From Psilocybe azurescens (taxonomy: Eukaryota; Basidiomycota; Agaricomycetes; Agaricales; Agrocybaceae), in NCBI GenBank assembly GCA_023853785.1, contig JAJIRX010000570.1, positions 558,001 to 622,000 of the forward strand: a DNA stretch of 64,000 nucleotides. Reading direction: 5' to 3'. A model generated the notes under the pieces. The model had not been told where the DNA came from. It saw only the letters and a list, made by a program, of their open reading frames with translations, and made no database searches. The translations under genes and the position numbers were made by a program. This document shows, one piece after another, positions 60,691 through 64,000 of this stretch (its first letter is position 1; every line of letters starts with the position of its first letter).

Positions 60691-61481
60691 TTGATTGCAA
60701 TTTTTAATATACTCATATCACACTTTATTTAGTTAGTAAGTTGTGTTTACTTTATTGCTGAATACATGCTGATTATTGTTCTTTTATTTCATATTACTTG
60801 TATTTGATAGGTGCACAGTGTTAAAACAAATATCAGTACTCATTTCACTGTAATATTTTGTTTGCCCTCTTGACTGGCATTTATAAAACTTCATTATTTA
60901 TGAAATATTGTTGTTTTAGGAGCCATCCATGAATGCTTTTGCAGGTTGGGATATATTTATCTTGTATTTCCAGTTTATATATCTCATTGTTTGTCTCAGC
61001 CATTCTCATCTCGCTTGAACATTCTTTTTGGATTACTTCAACCAGTGGTGACAAATTTTTGATGGCTTGGAATATTTATCTGAAGGATAGATGTAGTCAA
61101 GTTGATCAACTGTTAACAGCTTATCTGTCATCTATGCAAAAGGTGACTGGATCATAGAACAATATTGCCCATCTGATGATGATATTGCAATATTTCAAAA
61201 CATAATTTTTCAAAACCTTCTCTGTAAGCCAATCTATTTATCTATTTTTTAAATTTTATTTTATATTATTGATATTATACACCACTTTAGCCCATCTTAG
61301 CTTCACCACATGATATTATGATTAGTAGATCAACTGTCATTCCATGTATTCAAATATCAGTCCAATATATATAAATGTAACACTATGATTTCAAATCTTG
61401 CCATCAATCAGGCATCAGAGTAAGATACAAGTGTAAAGATAATTAATTTTGAGCACATTTATAAATTACTCAATTAACAGA

Positions 61482-62305
61482 GTCAGAATGTCATTGATGA
61501 GCTTCACATTGATTCTGGAAATGATCAATCTACTGATAATCTTGATGACTTGAATGATAACCATAAACAGCACAGTGTATATTAGAGATGGTGGTAAAGA
61601 AGAAGACAGTAGACTTTTGCATAGGTTTCCCACACCCTCATGAATCATGTGCAAGGGATGAGGGTCGGAGCTCAGCTATTCCCAACTCTCACATATCAAT
61701 ATTAAATTTAGACACAAAAATTATATAATGTAGGCACTGTACAGTACCCAAGCCACAGAAATTCTACCAAAATTGGCATAGACATCTATTCCAAGAGGCT
61801 TGATCTTGATTATACCCAATATAGAAGCTGATAGTGAACTGTGTAATCCCACACAGTCTGGCTGTGTTCTGAGCATCAAATAATCAGCTATCAATGCACT
61901 CAAGTCTATGAAAAAGAGACAGATACTTTCAAGCAATAATGAATGCTCCACTGTCAAGATATATGACATTCAAAAATAACTTACAATGTTTACAATTTTT
62001 CCAGGACTCAGAGCTGCCAAAAGAAAAAAATCCATCTTCTTGAAGTTGTTGCCTGAGAGTAAATTATCTAAAGCAGAAAAAGAAAAAGTATCATTGAAAA
62101 AGATCACTGAAAGTGAAGAAGGATCAGTTAGTGGTGTGAGTAATCTGTTTACTTAATGGACATAGATAATAAACTTTGTGATCAGGCTTCTTCCATAATG
62201 AGCATCACAGATGAATTAATATCACCAAGAAATCCATTACCAAAAGCTTCTGTTATTGAAATTGATAAAGACAACAATGACAATAAGCCAGAGTGTGATA
62301 ATTAG
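61482..62305 (+). CDS. Possible terminal exons of a small unknown gene
   Basis: Exon-like segments follow YAG acceptors. 61482-61590 reads SQNVIDELHIDSGNDQSTDN then LDDLNDNHKQHS. From about 62006 to 62136 it reads GLRAAKRKKSIFLKLLPESK then KEKVSLKKITESEEGS. From about 62187 to 62305 it reads ASSIMSITDELISPRNPLPK then DKDNNDNKPECDN and stop TAG. The last two are joined by a clean 50-nt intron in phase. The protein is charged and probably disordered, and no family is recognised. These may be 3' exons of the GTPase gene reached through the array-bearing intron, or of a separate gene; the link to 61482 crosses about 415 bp. Confidence 0.35.
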
Positions 62306-62773
62306 TCTTCCAAATATAAACTCGGTTAAGGTCTTTTATTTTCAAATGATGTTATATTAATAATCAAAAGAGTGCTTTATGGATGATTGAAACTCACCAA
62401 TCTATGTATTCTTCTGTCCAATTCCAACAATCAGCTATGCTGAAGATTGTCATTATCACAAGTTCTTCATCAATCTGTAGAAAAAGTGTTTGGTGTTGCT
62501 TGAATAAGAAAGATGCATAGTCAACTAGTAACTTACACAAGCGTGTAAAAAATTGTTGGAGTGAAGATATGATAAAAGCAGTGATAGACACAGCAAATGA
62601 TTTGGAAGCTTGAGAAGTGCTTTCTGAACCTAAAGATTGTTCAATTACAGCAGCTTTTTAGATCAAGGATAAGAATAAAGTAATGTACTCATACAGGCAA
62701 TATACACAAACTGAAACTCAGTATATTTTTTATCCATCTTGATACATGTTCATATCTAACTGAGATCTACAGT
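62306..62773. other. AT-rich spacer, no gene
   Basis: No recognisable feature. It ends in CTACAGT immediately before the second element copy. Confidence 0.4.
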
Positions 62774-63168
62774 GAGGTCTTTCCTTTCCCCACACAATCC
62801 ATATGGACTCCAGTGGACTCCAGTGGACTCCACTGGACTGGAACTGGACTGCAGTCCACTGGAGTCCACTGGACTCACACTGGACTCCTGCCAAATTTTC
62901 AGTCCAGTCTCAGTCCAGTGGATTATGAGTCCAGTCAAGTCCACTGGACTGGGGCTTAAATATTCACTGAACAACAACAAATAATATATTTATTAGCACA
63001 GTCCAGTGGAGTCCACTGGATGCAATAATTAACACAATATCCGAAGTACGATCATTAGTTATTAATTAATTGCAAAAAAATAAAAGAGTAAAATCAATGG
63101 AAATAAACTCTATGAAATAACAATTAAATGAAACAATAGTTAAATACACTTGGGAGCAAAGCCTCCCT

Positions 63169-63378
63169 ATGGATACAATTTTGTATTTTGTTCAGTCTGC
63201 GGGGTCAAATTTCACAAGCACATGTGATGCACACGCGTGCCCGGCATCGGCCGATCAGCACGACAACCATCAAATGAACAACCCCAACCTTTCTTCTGAC
63301 TACCACCACCACCACCCTCGTCAGTCAGAGCCAGGTGACAGCCAACCCGACGTGACAGAGGATGATGACAACCGCTGA
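63169..63378 (+). CDS. Conserved short ORF of the minisatellite element, copy 2
   Basis: Starts MDTILYFVQSAGSNFTSTCD and keeps the Cys and DYHHHH positions of the ORF at 41832, then stops (TGA) before the minisatellite. Copy 1 reads through instead, so the C-terminal part is not conserved. Unknown function. Confidence 0.3.
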   Translation: MDTILYFVQSAGSNFTSTCDAHACPASADQHDNHQMNNPNLSSDYHHHHPRQSEPGDSQPDVTEDDDNR

Positions 63379-63439
63379 CGGCCATGCCAACAACAACAAC
63401 AACAACAGCAACAACAAGGACCCAGACGAGGACGACCGC

Positions 63440-63845
63440 AAACACGATGACAAGGACCGGATGAGGACGTGAGGGCGAGGAACCGGACGGACACGGATGA
63501 TGGGGACAAGGACGAGGATGAGGACGAGGATGCGGACGCTTAACAGGGACGAGGATGGACAGGGACGACAGGAACAAGGACAAGGACAAGGACACGGACG
63601 CGGACAGTGGCAGCAACAGCAACAAGGACAGATGGGGACGACAGGGACAAGGACAAGGACAAGGATGCAGATGCAGACACGGACAATGGCTGCAACAATG
63701 ACAAGGATGGGGATGGTGGCTGTGACAGCGACGAGGATGGACAGGGACAACAGGGACAAAGAGGAGGATGCAGACAGGGATGGGGACGATGGCTGCGACA
63801 ATGACAAGGACAGGGACAGAGGCTGCGACAGCGACGGATACAGAC
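63440..63845. repeat. CpG-rich GACRRG minisatellite, copy 2
   Basis: Same hexamer-type array as at 42030-42812 but about half as long. A CAACAACAACAACAACAACAG-like microsatellite at about 63388-63415 precedes it. Confidence 0.85.
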
Positions 63846-64000
63846 ACAGTACGGACGACCCGACGGACAACACGTACAATGGTAAAGTACTGCTCCTGCC
63901 CCCCTTTTTTATTTTTTTATCTTATTTGCTTTTTTCTTCCCTTTTGTCTTGGCCCTCGCATGTAGATATGTAGTAATATATTAAATAGTTATTAATATAC

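Larger units (their letters stand above)
62774..64000 (+). mobile_element. Unrecognised minisatellite element, copy 2 (runs off the window)
   Basis: This copy has the same left end as copy 1 (GAGGTCTTTCCTTTCCCCAC then ACAATCCATATGGACTCC). It has a larger block of GTCCACTGGA-type repeats (62805-62960, about 75 bp more than copy 1). The same AAATAATATATTTATTAGCA block, the conserved ORF start at 63169, the GACRRG minisatellite and the TGGTAAAGTACTGCTCC/CCCCCTTTTTTATTTTTTTA downstream block follow. The right end lies beyond the window. Confidence 0.75.

Noticed and set aside
63212..63879. Antisense frames over the second minisatellite
   Set aside because: Same reason: hexamer repeat without stops.

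Overview
This window is nuclear DNA of a mushroom-forming basidiomycete (Agaricomycetes). The evidence is very short, frequent introns (mostly 48-75 nt, GTRNGT...YAG), a tRNA-Leu with an intron, a C2H2 plus Zn(II)2Cys6 regulator, Plavaka-type and hAT transposases, and the expanded HNH-nuclease and G-domain families typical of Agaricomycetes. No species can be named from the sequence alone.

Two compartments alternate. Gene-bearing, CpG-containing DNA covers about 1-10.2 kb, 15.4-25.6 kb, 30-33.3 kb and 47.6-58 kb. It holds a zinc-finger transcription factor (302-2987), a GFA/DUF636 enzyme (5441-6183), a kinesin-7-like motor on the minus strand (6499-9666), a tRNA-Leu(AAG) (10087-10209), a very long RA-PH signalling protein (17856-25328), a fungal O-methyltransferase with a long C-terminal tail (51131-55564) and a P-loop GTPase (57442-58650). 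AT-rich, CpG-poor DNA fills 25.6-30 kb, 33.3-47.5 kb and 58-64 kb. It is built from mobile DNA: a 654-bp foldback MITE, a complete hAT element with its 8-bp target duplication, a dead Tc1/mariner copy with long inverted termini, a broken Plavaka transposase gene, two copies of an unrecognised element with subterminal GTCCACTGGA-type repeats and an Asp/Arg/Lys-type minisatellite, an HNH-nuclease gene whose 5' end is also present as an inverted pair, and a 70-bp tandem array of about 24 units.

Three structures stand out. (1) Each 70-bp unit of the array at 58991-60690 looks like a minimal spliceosomal intron (GTAAGT, CTGAT, CTAATTCAG) separated from the next by only 3 nt. (2) A FACT subunit (Pob3/SSRP1) remnant and a mitochondrial glycerol-3-phosphate dehydrogenase (GUT2) remnant lie divergently and both lack their 5' ends at the same junction (about 32.53-32.59 kb), as one deletion across their shared promoter would produce; a hAT element then landed at the 3' end of the GUT2 remnant. 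(3) The two copies of the unrecognised minisatellite element at 41.5-43.2 kb and 62.8-64 kb are CpG-rich inside but lie in CpG-depleted surroundings.

Caution on reading frames: many otherwise convincing genes break by one base, often next to short homopolymers, nearly always as one missing base. This looks more like uncorrected consensus error than gene decay, so CDS spans are given across these breaks. Exon borders were assigned by eye from splice consensus and protein-family logic.
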